A stretch of DNA of 64,000 bases, from positions 48,891-112,890 of the forward strand of contig JAEUUL010000021.1 of NCBI GenBank assembly GCA_016787485.1, in the 5' to 3' direction. Under the pieces are notes generated by a model. It saw only the letters and a list, made by a program, of their open reading frames with translations. It was not told the DNA's origin and searched no databases. The position numbers were made by a program, and so were the translations under genes. How positions within the stretch are numbered: position 1 is the stretch's first letter; each line of letters opens with the position of its first letter. The stretch is from Bacteroidota bacterium (GTDB lineage Bacteria > Bacteroidota > Bacteroidia > NS11-12g > UBA955). Below, in pieces: positions 1 to 8,681 of the stretch.

Positions 1-1
1 A

Positions 2-877
2 TTGTCCAAAGAACTGGGACAGTTTGTAGGAACACGCACCGGCACGTTTGGCGGACTGGAAGGGGCCAAAAAAATGGTGAAGGCCGTGGAGTTGGTCGAT
101 CAGAATCCCATAGGGAAAAGCAGTCGCAGCAACCCTGTAACTTATGTAAAAGCCTACGACGAAGTGCGCGATTTGTATGCCTCGCAACCCCTTAGCAAAT
201 TCAAAGGGTTCAAACCTGCGCACTACAGTTTCAATGTGGATGGTGGTCGTTGCGACAATTGTCAGGGTGAGGGAGAAACAGTGATAGAAATGCAGTTTAT
301 GGCCGACATCAAACTACCCTGTGAGGTTTGCGGTGGTAAGCGTTTCAGGAACGAGGTGCTGGAAGTGGAGTACAAAGGCAAAAACATCTACGATGTGCTG
401 GAAATGACGGTGGATGAAGCTGTATCGTTTTTTGCCGATGAAAAGAATATCGCCGACCGGTTGAAACCTTTGCAGGATGTGGGACTGGGGTACGTAAAAC
501 TGGGGCAGGGCAGCAATACCCTGAGTGGAGGGGAGGCGCAACGGGTGAAGCTGGCTTTTTATCTGAGCAAGGCCAATCCGCACAAGGAGGGAGGCACAGT
601 GTTCATCTTTGATGAACCCACAACCGGGTTGCATTTTCACGACATTAAAAAGTTGCTGGCCAGTTTCAACGCCCTCATTCAAAAAGGGAATACAGTCATC
701 TGTATAGAGCACAACCTGGATGTGGTAAAGTGCGCAGACTGGGTGATAGATATGGGTCCGGAAGCTGGAGATGCCGGAGGTGATCTGGTTTTTGCCGGAT
801 TGCCGGAGGATCTGCTGAAAGTACCGGCCAGCTATACCGGAAAGTACCTGGCAGATAAGTTAAAAGCGAAAAATTAA
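2..877 (+). CDS. uvrA: UvrABC excinuclease subunit A, C-terminal part (5' end outside window)
   Basis: This is the C-terminal portion of the DNA damage-recognition ATPase of nucleotide excision repair; UvrA dimers load UvrB at lesions in the cytoplasm. The reading frame is open to the left edge, so the N-terminal half lies outside the window. Visible marks are a zinc-binding module (CDNCQGEG near residue 84 and CEVCGGKR about 25 residues later), the ABC signature LSGGEAQRVKLA and the Walker B/D-loop FIFDEPTTGLH. The C-terminal order (zinc finger, signature, Walker B, H-loop IEHNLDVV) is the normal UvrA order, and the stop follows shortly after the last motif as expected. The next gene on the same strand is unrelated. 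The assignment is secure; only the missing 5' end is uncertain. Confidence 0.97.
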   Translation: MSKELGQFVGTRTGTFGGLEGAKKMVKAVELVDQNPIGKSSRSNPVTYVKAYDEVRDLYASQPLSKFKGFKPAHYSFNVDGGRCDNCQGEGETVIEMQFMADIKLPCEVCGGKRFRNEVLEVEYKGKNIYDVLEMTVDEAVSFFADEKNIADRLKPLQDVGLGYVKLGQGSNTLSGGEAQRVKLAFYLSKANPHKEGGTVFIFDEPTTGLHFHDIKKLLASFNALIQKGNTVICIEHNLDVVKCADWVIDMGPEAGDAGGDLVFAGLPEDLLKVPASYTGKYLADKLKAKN

Positions 878-981
878 AAATAGAAAGCTTAATCAGGTTC
901 TTTCATTGTTATAAAATCGGCAACTGCGGCAAGATCATTTTTTTATCTTACAATGCCTTTTCTAATATTGCGTTCATAACC

Positions 982-1599
982 ATGAAGCAATTAACCCTGT
1001 TATTGTTACTGACAGCAGCCTTGCCATTGTCTGCACAACACCGTGAATGGAGGGGCGGAGCCCTTTTGTCCAACCAGGTGGTTTCATTCCCTGTCACCGG
1101 ATTCCCTTCCGTATTTCGTTCTGCCATTCATCCCGGGCTTGACGGGTATCTGGAAACCCGGCTGAACAAAAAAGAGCATAACCAGTTCGTGTTGCAACTG
1201 GGACTGGGGGTGTTGTACCACAGGTTTTTTCAAACCGCCATTAAGCTCTACCCCTGGCTGGATTATCGCTATGCGCCCAAAGGACCCTGGAAAGTCAGTG
1301 TGGGATTGGGGGCAGGCTATCAGCATAGTTTTCCGGCCTACGGAATTCTGCGAAAAAATGCTGCAGGGGAGTGGGTGCAGATACCCGCCTGGCATGGCCG
1401 TCCCCAGTTCATCGCCGGTGCCGGTCTGGGTGTATCCCGTGCGATGCAAAGCGATGACCCGGACGGAATCCGGTGGGAGTTTCGCCTGCGCAGCAGCATT
1501 CAAACCCCGTTTGCAAAAAGTTATATTCCCATGATTCCCTACAATTCCGTCATGCTGGGTTTGTCCCTGCCGGTTCAGTGCAAAGGAGGTAAAAAGTGA
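982..1599 (+). CDS. Exported protein, probable small outer-membrane beta-barrel
   Basis: A 205-residue protein that I cannot assign to a named family. The first 18 residues (MKQLTLLLLLTAALPLSA, then Q) are a clear signal peptide. The rest is rich in short amphipathic strands with aromatic residues and glycine (for example LGLGVLYHRFF, VSVGLGAGYQHSF and IAGAGLGVSRAM) and ends in a strand-like hydrophobic segment (SVMLGLSLPV), which suggests an outer-membrane barrel. A TAATATTG box at 963-970 lies 11 bases before the ATG and could be its -7 element. Its TGA overlaps the GTG start of the following serine hydrolase lipoprotein (GTGA), so the two are probably translationally coupled. The localisation is inferred and the function unknown. 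Confidence 0.75.
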   Translation: MKQLTLLLLLTAALPLSAQHREWRGGALLSNQVVSFPVTGFPSVFRSAIHPGLDGYLETRLNKKEHNQFVLQLGLGVLYHRFFQTAIKLYPWLDYRYAPKGPWKVSVGLGAGYQHSFPAYGILRKNAAGEWVQIPAWHGRPQFIAGAGLGVSRAMQSDDPDGIRWEFRLRSSIQTPFAKSYIPMIPYNSVMLGLSLPVQCKGGKK

Positions 1600-2750
1600 G
1601 AATCCTGGCCATTTCCTTGTTATTGCTGGGCTTTTTGCATGGCTGCAAACGGGCGGATGTGATTCATAGCCGCAAACTGGATTGCAACTATACCGATTCC
1701 AGCAGCAAAAAAGCGGTATATGATGCCATAGTGCGGAAGTACGTGCAGAAGGGCTTGCCGGGTATTTCCCTGCTCATCCATGATTCTGCAGGACATTATG
1801 TGGGTTCTGCCGGGTATGCGGACATTGAAAAGCACGTGCCCTTCACACCCTGCCATATCAGCAAGGCGGCCAGCATCACCAAATTGCTGGTAGGTACACT
1901 TACCCTGAAACTGCAGGAAATGGGTAAAATCAATATTGACGACCCCGTCTCCAAATACATTGATGCAGGAATCCTGAAAAAAATTGACGAGGCTGAGGGA
2001 AAAACGATAAAGCAGCTGATGAACCATACCACCGGTATTTATGATGTGATTACAGATGATGAATTCTACCTGGCCGTACTGAACAATCCCAACCACCGGT
2101 GGACCCAGGAGGAATTACTGAAATACGTGTATGGGAAAAAGGCTTACACGCTTGGCCAGCCCTATGGTGCTTACTACAGCAATACCAATACCCTGCTGCT
2201 GAGCATGTGCATTGAAAAAGCAACCGGCAGGAGCCATGCCGACTTGCTGCACGAACTGATACTGAAACCCAACGGCATGGTGAACACCTATTACCAGGGA
2301 CATGACCAGTTGCCCGCGGATGCTGCCCAGGGCTATTATGACCTGCACAACAACGGCACACTGAGCAATGTGAGCAACCTCATCACGGGCAGCGGGAATG
2401 GCTACGGGGGTGTTTTTTCCAATGTGTTTGACCTGTATACATTTTACACGAATCTGCTCCGGTATAAAACCATCCTGAGCCAGGCTTCGCTAGACATCAT
2501 GCAGCAGTTTGTGCAGGAGGATGATGATTTTTACACCGGCGTGGGCATGGTGAAACGCTTTACCCATAAGTCTGCCTATGGCATTGGCCATAATGGCCGC
2601 GACCTGGGGTATAACGCAAACCTGTATTATTTTCCTGCAAAAAATGCCTGGCTGGTCTTCTTTGTAAATTACGGAACCAACGGTAGCAGTCGTCTGAAAC
2701 AAACCTTCTTTGATTTTGAAAACGAAGTGGTGGATGCCATGTTGCAGTAA
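1596..2750 (+). CDS. Serine hydrolase lipoprotein of the beta-lactamase class C / DD-peptidase family
   Basis: A 384-residue penicillin-binding-protein-fold hydrolase. The GTG start at 1596 overlaps the previous stop and follows an excellent ribosome site, AAAGGAGGT. Residues 1-17 form a lipoprotein signal ending in the lipobox LHGC, so it should be anchored in the periplasm or outer membrane. The catalytic SxxK motif is SITK at about residues 93-96. The second motif is YSN within YGAYYSNTN, and the third motif region reads GIGHNG near the C-terminus, as in class C-like esterases and D,D-peptidases. The substrate (peptidoglycan peptide, ester or beta-lactam) cannot be told from sequence; most stand-alone family members are not resistance enzymes. 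Coupling to the barrel-like upstream gene suggests they act together in the envelope. Confidence 0.9.
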   Translation: MRILAISLLLLGFLHGCKRADVIHSRKLDCNYTDSSSKKAVYDAIVRKYVQKGLPGISLLIHDSAGHYVGSAGYADIEKHVPFTPCHISKAASITKLLVGTLTLKLQEMGKINIDDPVSKYIDAGILKKIDEAEGKTIKQLMNHTTGIYDVITDDEFYLAVLNNPNHRWTQEELLKYVYGKKAYTLGQPYGAYYSNTNTLLLSMCIEKATGRSHADLLHELILKPNGMVNTYYQGHDQLPADAAQGYYDLHNNGTLSNVSNLITGSGNGYGGVFSNVFDLYTFYTNLLRYKTILSQASLDIMQQFVQEDDDFYTGVGMVKRFTHKSAYGIGHNGRDLGYNANLYYFPAKNAWLVFFVNYGTNGSSRLKQTFFDFENEVVDAMLQ

Positions 2751-2759
2751 TTTACCAGT

Positions 2760-3755
2760 CTAACTACAGGTGGTGAAAGGGTTGGGGCAGTAATCATACT
2801 GATGCAGCCAGCCACTGTATTGTTTACCCCGGTAAAGGAATTCAACTTTCAGCCACTGTTTATGGCACCCTTTTATTTCCACGTCCATCATGTTCAGGTA
2901 GCTGTTTGCAGTGTCCTTCATGTCTATCACATGCAGGGGTGCGCTTTTTCTGTCCGGCTGGCTGTAAAGCATGTATTTTCTTGTTTCATCGTAAAAACGC
3001 AGATTCACGTGCAAATTGCTCTTAACTGCCGGCAGGGCTGCATGGCGTTTTCCGGTAAAATCCCATTCCTGCCCCTTTGGGGTGACTGACAACAACAAAT
3101 GCCCGGCCGAATCACCCACAATATGCGCAAATCCAAAATAGGGCATGGTATCATCCGGAGAGAGAGTGTATGCACGCACGCCCTGTTTGAACATGACTGT
3201 ATCCTTCACATCGAAATAAGCCTCACAATCACAGGGAGGCCGCACTGCATGTGAAAACAGGTCTAGCTTTGAAAGTCCGGTTACAATAAACCACGCCCCA
3301 CCGGGGCGATTGCTGTATACCACTGTATCTCCGAAAACAGTATACCGGAAATAATCCGTGCGGGTTTCTATGGAAAGGGTATAATCCCCAAACACATGCC
3401 GCAGGTTTTGGGCAAGCGCCCCGGAGCTGTCCGGGAGTTGCAGCGTATCCAGGCCTGACAGCAGGGCAAGTAACCTGCTTTTTGTCATGTAACGGGTTTG
3501 TGGTTCATCGTCTGAACTATCCGCTGAACTATGGTTTTTCGCGGCGTTCAGTCCCCAGAAGGTGCACAGCTTCCAGCCGGAGTCATGTAAAACACGCAAA
3601 TGTTTCTCACACTCCCTGCGGGAGGAGGTGTCTCCACCCATTATAACAACGCCGAGGTAAGAAATACTGTTGTGCGATTTAGCAGACCTGCAGCCGGCAC
3701 TGACGGATATTACCGCAATAAACAGCCATACCAAGCGGCAAACAGATATACCCAT
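2760..3755 (-). CDS. Lipoprotein of unknown function with C-terminal SH3-like segment
   Basis: About 331 residues, convergent with the serine hydrolase (9-base gap). I chose the ATG at 3755 because it begins a compact lipoprotein signal (MGISVCRLVWLFIAVISV, then SAGC). The longer frame to 3788 would start with TTG inside a TATTTTTG box that looks like the -7 promoter element (3786-3793). The last ~50 residues (VEIKGCHKQWLKVEF, GWLHQYDYCPNPFTTCS) have the pattern of the bacterial SH3-like segments often found at the end of Bacteroidota lipoproteins. The central part contains a few cysteines (for example PPCDCEAYF) but no recognised catalytic motif. The function is unknown. Confidence 0.7.
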   Translation of the reverse strand: MGISVCRLVWLFIAVISVSAGCRSAKSHNSISYLGVVIMGGDTSSRRECEKHLRVLHDSGWKLCTFWGLNAAKNHSSADSSDDEPQTRYMTKSRLLALLSGLDTLQLPDSSGALAQNLRHVFGDYTLSIETRTDYFRYTVFGDTVVYSNRPGGAWFIVTGLSKLDLFSHAVRPPCDCEAYFDVKDTVMFKQGVRAYTLSPDDTMPYFGFAHIVGDSAGHLLLSVTPKGQEWDFTGKRHAALPAVKSNLHVNLRFYDETRKYMLYSQPDRKSAPLHVIDMKDTANSYLNMMDVEIKGCHKQWLKVEFLYRGKQYSGWLHQYDYCPNPFTTCS

Positions 3756-3785
3756 ATATGCAAATGAATGAAATTTCCTGAACAA

Positions 3786-3793
3786 CAAAAATA
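3786..3793 (-). promoter_or_regulatory. Predicted -7 box (TATTTTTG) of the lipoprotein gene at 3755
   Basis: On the minus strand the bases read TATTTTTG, which matches the Bacteroidota TAnnTTTG element. The predicted transcript start would be about 3781, giving a leader of roughly 26 bases to the ATG at 3755. A TTTG lies upstream, but the spacing (25) is longer than usual, so only the -7 element is supported. Confidence 0.4.
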
Positions 3794-3849
3794 AAACCCC
3801 AACACGTATGGCTTTTCACAAAGTAAAAATGGCATTTCGCACATTAAAA

Positions 3850-3882
3850 TTGTGATAGCTAAAACCCTCATGCCTACTTTTG
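3850..3882 (+). promoter_or_regulatory. Predicted promoter TTG-N22-TACTTTTG, ending 4 bases before ATG
   Basis: TACTTTTG at 3875-3882 fits TAnnTTTG, with TTG at 3850-3852. Only CCCT separates the box from the ATG at 3887, so the transcript would start at or next to the start codon. The same geometry recurs elsewhere in this window (29642, 46776, 47840, 56075). Confidence 0.5.
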
Positions 3883-3886
3883 CCCT

Positions 3887-6118
3887 ATGTGTATGATCCG
3901 GAATTGTAAATGGCTTATCATCCTGGTTTGCTTTTTCGCACCTTTATCGGAAGCATTTGCCCAAAAAGTAGAATTTGAAACCTTAGAAATCAACTACGGG
4001 GACATTGCAAAAGGTGCCAATGGCGTGCGATTCTTCCGCAAAGCACAAATCGGGATTGTCAGTTCTGTGGTGTTGAGCAAGGAAACCAAAGAGCCGGTAA
4101 AGGTCATTATCACCCTTACGGGTACCGATCAAAAAGGGAAAAAATATGCTGTATCTACGGATGTAGCCTCATTGTATAAAACAGAAAAGATTCAACGCTA
4201 TCTTACGATTGAAGCCAGCGAAGACAACAATATTTTCATAACAGATGCAACCATTTCTGCGACGGATGGCAGCAATAAAACGACTACAGCCACGGAATCT
4301 TTTGACGTGGCAAAAACCGAAACTTCATTTGCGATTTTGCTCAATGGGATTGCAAAACCCAGGAATGGCAAAGGCAGCTGCAATTATGGGAAGTGTTTTT
4401 GTTTTTCGGCAAAAGACAACTCCGGGGCTGAATTTCTGCATTTGGGGAACCTGAATGTAGAACAAACCCTGCAATTGGATAAGGAAAACAAAAACAACCT
4501 GTTTGGGGCAAAATTCACTTTAAAGAACTTTGACCAGGAAGAGTTTGCCATGCTGCAGAGTCTGATAATTTGGGGAGAAATTGAAGTGGTGGCAATAATC
4601 AGCGATGAACTGCATAATGGTGGCACCGTTGGTTTCAGGGTAGTGCCTACCGGAAAAGGAGGCAACAATGAAATCATGGCGAATTCAGAAAATTATAAAA
4701 TGGGTTCAGATGCCAAGAGCAACAGAATTACATCCATCCAACTGGTGATTACTGATGTTAAGGAAAATGCCACCAAATTAAAATCGACTTACCATTCAGG
4801 TTATACCAAGCCCACATCCAATTTTCACGTTTGGAATGAAACCTGGCTCATCGATCAGGGCGTGAACTACTGCACCGGCATTAAACAAAAGGAGGTTTTT
4901 TACAACCAGACAGAGAGCAGCAAAGCGGTTTATCTGGAACTGGGCCTGAATGATCTGGTGAAAAGTACTGACCAAAATGCCATTGAAAAAATGCTCACCA
5001 GCCGCAGGGTACACACCTATGCTGCCGTTACCTGGGAGGGAGGAAACGGGAAAACGTATAATCACACGATGACTGGCATAGAAACAGGCTCTGGCCATTG
5101 GTTATTGTACGATACTTTCATGAAAGCCGACAGCAAAGAAAATCCTTTACTCAAAGCGGTAGATGTATATTTTGTGAATGTATGCGGAGATACATTTGTA
5201 TTTGAAGCCACGCATAAAATTGACCTTAAAAGCGGTGGTAGGTTTGGTGGCAAACTGGGTGGTATTATGGGTACCGTGAAGGGTGGAGTAAAAGGGAACC
5301 CTGGTGGAGGTTTAAATGCCCTGCTGATTACCCCGGGCCCAGGAATTTCTATTTCAGGAGGAAGCATTCTCATTTCAGACAATTCCAAATTCTCAGTTGA
5401 AGGTTCACTGATTAATGTAAATAACGGCAATTTCAAAAGGAAAGCCGCAAGCTCAACTGCTGTGCTTCGCGGCCGCTGGGATGACAACTACAGTGATGGA
5501 AAATCACCTGGTACATGGTCTTCCAGTCGTGAAATGTTTGAATATACTTTCTCATTCAATGCAAGCAAGGAAAAACCCATAACCTTAACTGATTATACAT
5601 TATATCTGGTCAATGAGAAAAAAGATACAATTGTATATGACGGCACTGGTGAAATAGCAACCAGTCTGGATGGCAAAACATTCATTGCATTGCTGGACAA
5701 GGGCGAAAAAATCAAATATTTCAATCCCTGCAATACCAAATACAAACTGAAAGAAATCACCTATGCAGAATCTTCAAATTCCGGTATTTACGGACTGAAA
5801 GTGAGTTTTCAGTTTGAAAACAACGGCGATGTTCCGGATAGTGTGGCCATGATTGTGGAAGTAAAAGACTGCAATGGTAATTCATCCTATATCCAGATTG
5901 CACTGAAGTATGACAGCAACAAACAAACCTACACAGGTTCGCAGGCACTTTCAGAGGTAAAGGGTTGCAAATATGAAATGGTATACGGTGAAATCGCAGC
6001 TTACAACTTATGCGGGGAGAAGACGGTATGGTCTTTTGAAACCAGCAAATCAAAAAGCAATGGTTCAGGTACGCGGAATGTAGCCACTGCGAACAACGGC
6101 AAACCGGGATTGCTTTAA
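3887..6118 (+). CDS. Large exported protein of unknown family with a glycine-rich middle
   Basis: A 743-residue protein that I do not recognise. The first 25 residues are a signal peptide ending AFAQ. The first ~120 residues look like a beta-sandwich (VEFETLEINYGDIAK, VKVIITLTGTDQKG). A cysteine cluster (SCNYGKCFCF) follows near residue 165. Around residues 447-500 is a striking Gly-rich stretch (GGRFGGKLGGIMGTVKGG, then GNPGGG and ISISGG) that joins the two halves. No T9SS or gliding-type C-terminal domain is visible. The start at 3887 is set by the promoter box 4 bases upstream; a second in-frame ATG at 3893 (MIRNCKW) is the alternative. A plus-strand terminator follows at 6137-6165, so it is probably a single-gene transcript. 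Confidence 0.75.
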   Translation: MCMIRNCKWLIILVCFFAPLSEAFAQKVEFETLEINYGDIAKGANGVRFFRKAQIGIVSSVVLSKETKEPVKVIITLTGTDQKGKKYAVSTDVASLYKTEKIQRYLTIEASEDNNIFITDATISATDGSNKTTTATESFDVAKTETSFAILLNGIAKPRNGKGSCNYGKCFCFSAKDNSGAEFLHLGNLNVEQTLQLDKENKNNLFGAKFTLKNFDQEEFAMLQSLIIWGEIEVVAIISDELHNGGTVGFRVVPTGKGGNNEIMANSENYKMGSDAKSNRITSIQLVITDVKENATKLKSTYHSGYTKPTSNFHVWNETWLIDQGVNYCTGIKQKEVFYNQTESSKAVYLELGLNDLVKSTDQNAIEKMLTSRRVHTYAAVTWEGGNGKTYNHTMTGIETGSGHWLLYDTFMKADSKENPLLKAVDVYFVNVCGDTFVFEATHKIDLKSGGRFGGKLGGIMGTVKGGVKGNPGGGLNALLITPGPGISISGGSILISDNSKFSVEGSLINVNNGNFKRKAASSTAVLRGRWDDNYSDGKSPGTWSSSREMFEYTFSFNASKEKPITLTDYTLYLVNEKKDTIVYDGTGEIATSLDGKTFIALLDKGEKIKYFNPCNTKYKLKEITYAESSNSGIYGLKVSFQFENNGDVPDSVAMIVEVKDCNGNSSYIQIALKYDSNKQTYTGSQALSEVKGCKYEMVYGEIAAYNLCGEKTVWSFETSKSKSNGSGTRNVATANNGKPGLL

Positions 6119-6136
6119 TCTATCATTATATCGTGG

Positions 6137-6165
6137 AAAACCGGTAAACGAAACAACCGGTTTTT
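6137..6165 (+). terminator. Intrinsic terminator of the 3887 gene
   Basis: The arms AAAACCGG (6137-6144) and CCGGTTTT (6157-6164) are separated by a 12-base loop and run into five Ts. The hairpin lies 19 bases after the stop codon. Confidence 0.6.
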
Positions 6166-6176
6166 GTGTCAATTAT

Positions 6177-6208
6177 AAAAAAGCCTGCCCCACAAGGGGA
6201 CAGGCTTT
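6177..6208 (-). terminator. Intrinsic terminator of the hmgA-hppD operon
   Basis: Read on the minus strand, AAAGCCTG(T)CCCC pairs with GGGGCAGGCTTT across a TTGT loop, with one bulged T, and ends in a run of six Ts. It sits 22 bases beyond the hppD stop codon. Confidence 0.75.
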
Positions 6209-6229
6209 GCTGGAGGGTTAGGGGTAGGT

Positions 6230-7387
6230 TTACAAGGTCCCGCGCCGGGCCTGCTCAGCCTCAATGCTTTCAAACAGGGCCTGGAAATTGCCCTTACCAA
6301 AACTCTTGGCACCCTTGCGCTGAATGATCTCGAAAAACAGGGTGGGGCGGTCTTCCACAGGTTTGGTGAAGATCTGCAGCAGGTAACCGTCTTCGTCGCG
6401 GTCAACCATTATGCCCCAGCGCTTCAGTTCTTCCAGGTCTTCCTCAATAATGCCCACACGGTTTTTAACGGTATCGTAATAGGTGCCGGGCACGTAAAGG
6501 AACTCCACGCCACGCTTGCGCATTTCACTGATGGTGAAAACAATGTCATCCGTAGCAACGGCAATGTGCTGGCAGCCGGGACCGTTGTAGAAATCCAGGT
6601 ATTCTTCCACCTGACTCTTCTTTTTACCTATGGCCGGTTCATTGATGGGAAACTTGATGCGGCCGTTGCCGTTGGTCATCACCTTACTCATCAGGGCCGT
6701 GTATTCTGTGCTGATATCCTTGTCATCAAAGGTGATGAGGTTGGCAAAGCCCATTACCTTTTCATAGAAGCCTGACCATTTGTTCATGGCGCCCAGTTCC
6801 ACATTGCCCACCATGTGATCTATATACTTCAGGCCGGTGGGTGTGGGGTGGTATTCGGTTTCCCATTTCTGAAAACCAGGCATAAAAATGCCCTTGTAAT
6901 TTTTGCGTTCGATGAACATGTGCACGGTGTCGCCATAAGTATGAATACCGGATTTTACGATTTCCCCATGCTCATCCTTCATCACCACCGGTTCCATATA
7001 CGGCTCTGCGCCGCGGCTCACGGTTTCCTCAAAGCTCTTGCGCGCGTCATCCACCCACAGGGCTATCACTTTTACCCCATCGCCATGGCGGCGCAAATGG
7101 TGGCTGATTTCACTTTCACTGTCAAACGGGGAGGTGAGCACCAGGCGGATTTTATCCTGCACCAGCACATAGCTGCAGCGGTCGCGCAGTCCGGTTTCAA
7201 GTCCGGCATAGGCCAGCTCCTGAAAACCAAAGGCTGTTTTGTAATAATGGGCTGCCTGTTTGGCATTGCCAACATACAGTTCCACATAGTCGGTACCATT
7301 GATGGGCAGGAAATCCTGCGCTTTCTCAAATACTTTTTCGCCGCTGTAGTTGTAATTTTTTACGGCGGTAAGATCCGGGGTTTCCAT
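6230..7387 (-). CDS. hppD: 4-hydroxyphenylpyruvate dioxygenase
   Basis: This non-heme Fe(II) enzyme converts 4-hydroxyphenylpyruvate, O2 and loss of CO2 into homogentisate, the second step of tyrosine catabolism, in the cytoplasm. The 385-residue length is typical. It has the two tandem VOC folds of the family. The C-terminal fold shows the expected 2-His-1-Glu iron ligands: H191 in YIDHMVGNVE, H274 in GCQHIAVATDD and E353 in LFFEIIQRKGA. The characteristic C-terminal gating helix segment KSFGKGNFQALF follows. It lies 32 bases downstream of a homogentisate dioxygenase gene with no promoter in between, so the two successive pathway enzymes are made from one transcript. No anomalies are visible. 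Confidence 0.97.
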   Translation of the reverse strand: METPDLTAVKNYNYSGEKVFEKAQDFLPINGTDYVELYVGNAKQAAHYYKTAFGFQELAYAGLETGLRDRCSYVLVQDKIRLVLTSPFDSESEISHHLRRHGDGVKVIALWVDDARKSFEETVSRGAEPYMEPVVMKDEHGEIVKSGIHTYGDTVHMFIERKNYKGIFMPGFQKWETEYHPTPTGLKYIDHMVGNVELGAMNKWSGFYEKVMGFANLITFDDKDISTEYTALMSKVMTNGNGRIKFPINEPAIGKKKSQVEEYLDFYNGPGCQHIAVATDDIVFTISEMRKRGVEFLYVPGTYYDTVKNRVGIIEEDLEELKRWGIMVDRDEDGYLLQIFTKPVEDRPTLFFEIIQRKGAKSFGKGNFQALFESIEAEQARRGTL

Positions 7388-7419
7388 TGTTTTATAATTG
7401 GTTTTTGAATTGTAATTAT

Positions 7420-8580
7420 TTATTTGCTCTCAAGCCATGACAGGTGGTAGTCTTCCACGGCCAGTTCCATGGCCGTAGTGGTCAGGCTCACCGGCTTGAA
7501 GGGGTCAATCATTACGGCCAGTTCGCGGGTTTCCTTCTGCCCGATGCTGCGTTCAATGGCTCCCGGGTGCGGTCCGTGTGGGATACCGGCCGGGTGCAGG
7601 GTCAGCTGCCCCTCTTTGATGTTGTTGCGGCTCATAAACTCCCCTTCCACGTAGTACAGAATCTCATCGCTGTCGATGTTGCTGTGGTGGTAGGGTGCAG
7701 GTATGGCATCGGGGTGGTAATCGTACAGCCGGGGCAGAAACGAACAAATCACAAAATTGTTCCCCTCAAAGGTCTGGTGAATGGGCGGTGGCATATGGAT
7801 GCGGCCTGTCAGGGGTTCAAAATTATGAATGTTGAAAGTGTAGGGGTAGTGGTAGCCATCCCAGCCCACCACATCAAAGGGGTGGTTGTCGTATACATAC
7901 GGAAAAATCAGTCCGCGCTTTTTAATCAGCAACTCAAATTCACCACGCTGGTCGTAGGTTTTCAGGTTGTCGGGCCGCTGAATATCCCTTTCGCAGAAAG
8001 GAGAGTGCTCCAGCATTTGCCCGAATTCGTTGCGGTAACGGCGGGGGGTGAAAACCGGACTAAAACTTTCCATGAACAGAATGCGGTTGTCATCCGTATC
8101 AAATGCAATGCGGTAAACCGTTCCGCGTGGAATGACGATATAATCATGCTGGGTAAAGGGTACATCGCCAAACATGGTGTGCAGGGTGCCACTGCCCCGG
8201 TGGATAAACAGGATTTCGTCGGCATCGGTGTTTTTGTAAAAATAGTCGTTGCCAAAGCGGGGAGAGGCCAGGCCAATGTGGATGTCGTTATTCACCATCA
8301 GCACCTTGCGGCTTTCCAGGTAATCGTCTTCCACCGGAACATCGTAGCCTTTGAAACTTAAGGCCTGCATATTGGTTTCTACCGCCACTTCAGGTTTTAC
8401 ACTGTATGGGTCACCTACCTGCCTAACCCGGGTGGGGGGATACAGGTGATACACAAGGGAAGAAAGACCACCGAAACCCTGGGTTCCGACCAGTTCTTCC
8501 TGATACAATTGTCCGTTTGGCTGCCTGAACACCACATGGCGTTTGGCAGGTATTTTTCCGAGTGAGTGATAAAAGGGCAT
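7420..8580 (-). CDS. hmgA: Homogentisate 1,2-dioxygenase
   Basis: A ring-cleaving Fe(II) dioxygenase that opens homogentisate to maleylacetoacetate, acting on the product of the downstream hppD. At 386 residues it is of the shorter Bacteroidota form. Conserved landmarks include MPPPIHQTFEG (about residues 263-273), H299 with E306 in HHSNIDSDE, and H335 in GIPHGPHPG, which match the His-Glu-His iron site of the family. It is the first gene of the hmgA-hppD pair. A GTGAC-N4-GTCAC palindrome (8628-8643) lies 48-63 bases upstream of the start and suggests CRP-type control. A second, clearly paralogous copy is at 45509-46666 on the same strand. Which of the two is the main tyrosine-pathway enzyme is inferred from linkage to hppD. 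Confidence 0.93.
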   Translation of the reverse strand: MPFYHSLGKIPAKRHVVFRQPNGQLYQEELVGTQGFGGLSSLVYHLYPPTRVRQVGDPYSVKPEVAVETNMQALSFKGYDVPVEDDYLESRKVLMVNNDIHIGLASPRFGNDYFYKNTDADEILFIHRGSGTLHTMFGDVPFTQHDYIVIPRGTVYRIAFDTDDNRILFMESFSPVFTPRRYRNEFGQMLEHSPFCERDIQRPDNLKTYDQRGEFELLIKKRGLIFPYVYDNHPFDVVGWDGYHYPYTFNIHNFEPLTGRIHMPPPIHQTFEGNNFVICSFLPRLYDYHPDAIPAPYHHSNIDSDEILYYVEGEFMSRNNIKEGQLTLHPAGIPHGPHPGAIERSIGQKETRELAVMIDPFKPVSLTTTAMELAVEDYHLSWLESK

Positions 8581-8627
8581 AGTTGTAAATCTGCCCGCAA
8601 ATGAATCAGGCAGATACGGTGCCCTTC

Positions 8628-8643
8628 CGTGACCCAGGTCACG
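8628..8643. promoter_or_regulatory. CRP-like palindrome upstream of hmgA
   Basis: CGTGACCCAGGTCACG is a perfect palindrome except for its central four bases, built as GTGAC-N4-GTCAC. On the minus strand a weak -7 box (TTCATTTG, 8598-8605) would place the transcript start near 8594. The palindrome would then centre near -41.5, the position used by class II CRP-type activators, and no -33 TTTG is visible there. A closely similar site precedes the adenylate cyclase gene at 44785-44800. Confidence 0.45.
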
Positions 8644-8681
8644 CGGCCCTTATTTGGATTATTTCTAAATCCGGAATGGGA

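Noticed and set aside
1596..2750. Serine hydrolase as an AmpC-type resistance beta-lactamase
   Set aside because: It is a lipoprotein with a non-AmpC third motif (HNG) and no linked regulator; general hydrolase or DD-peptidase is safer.
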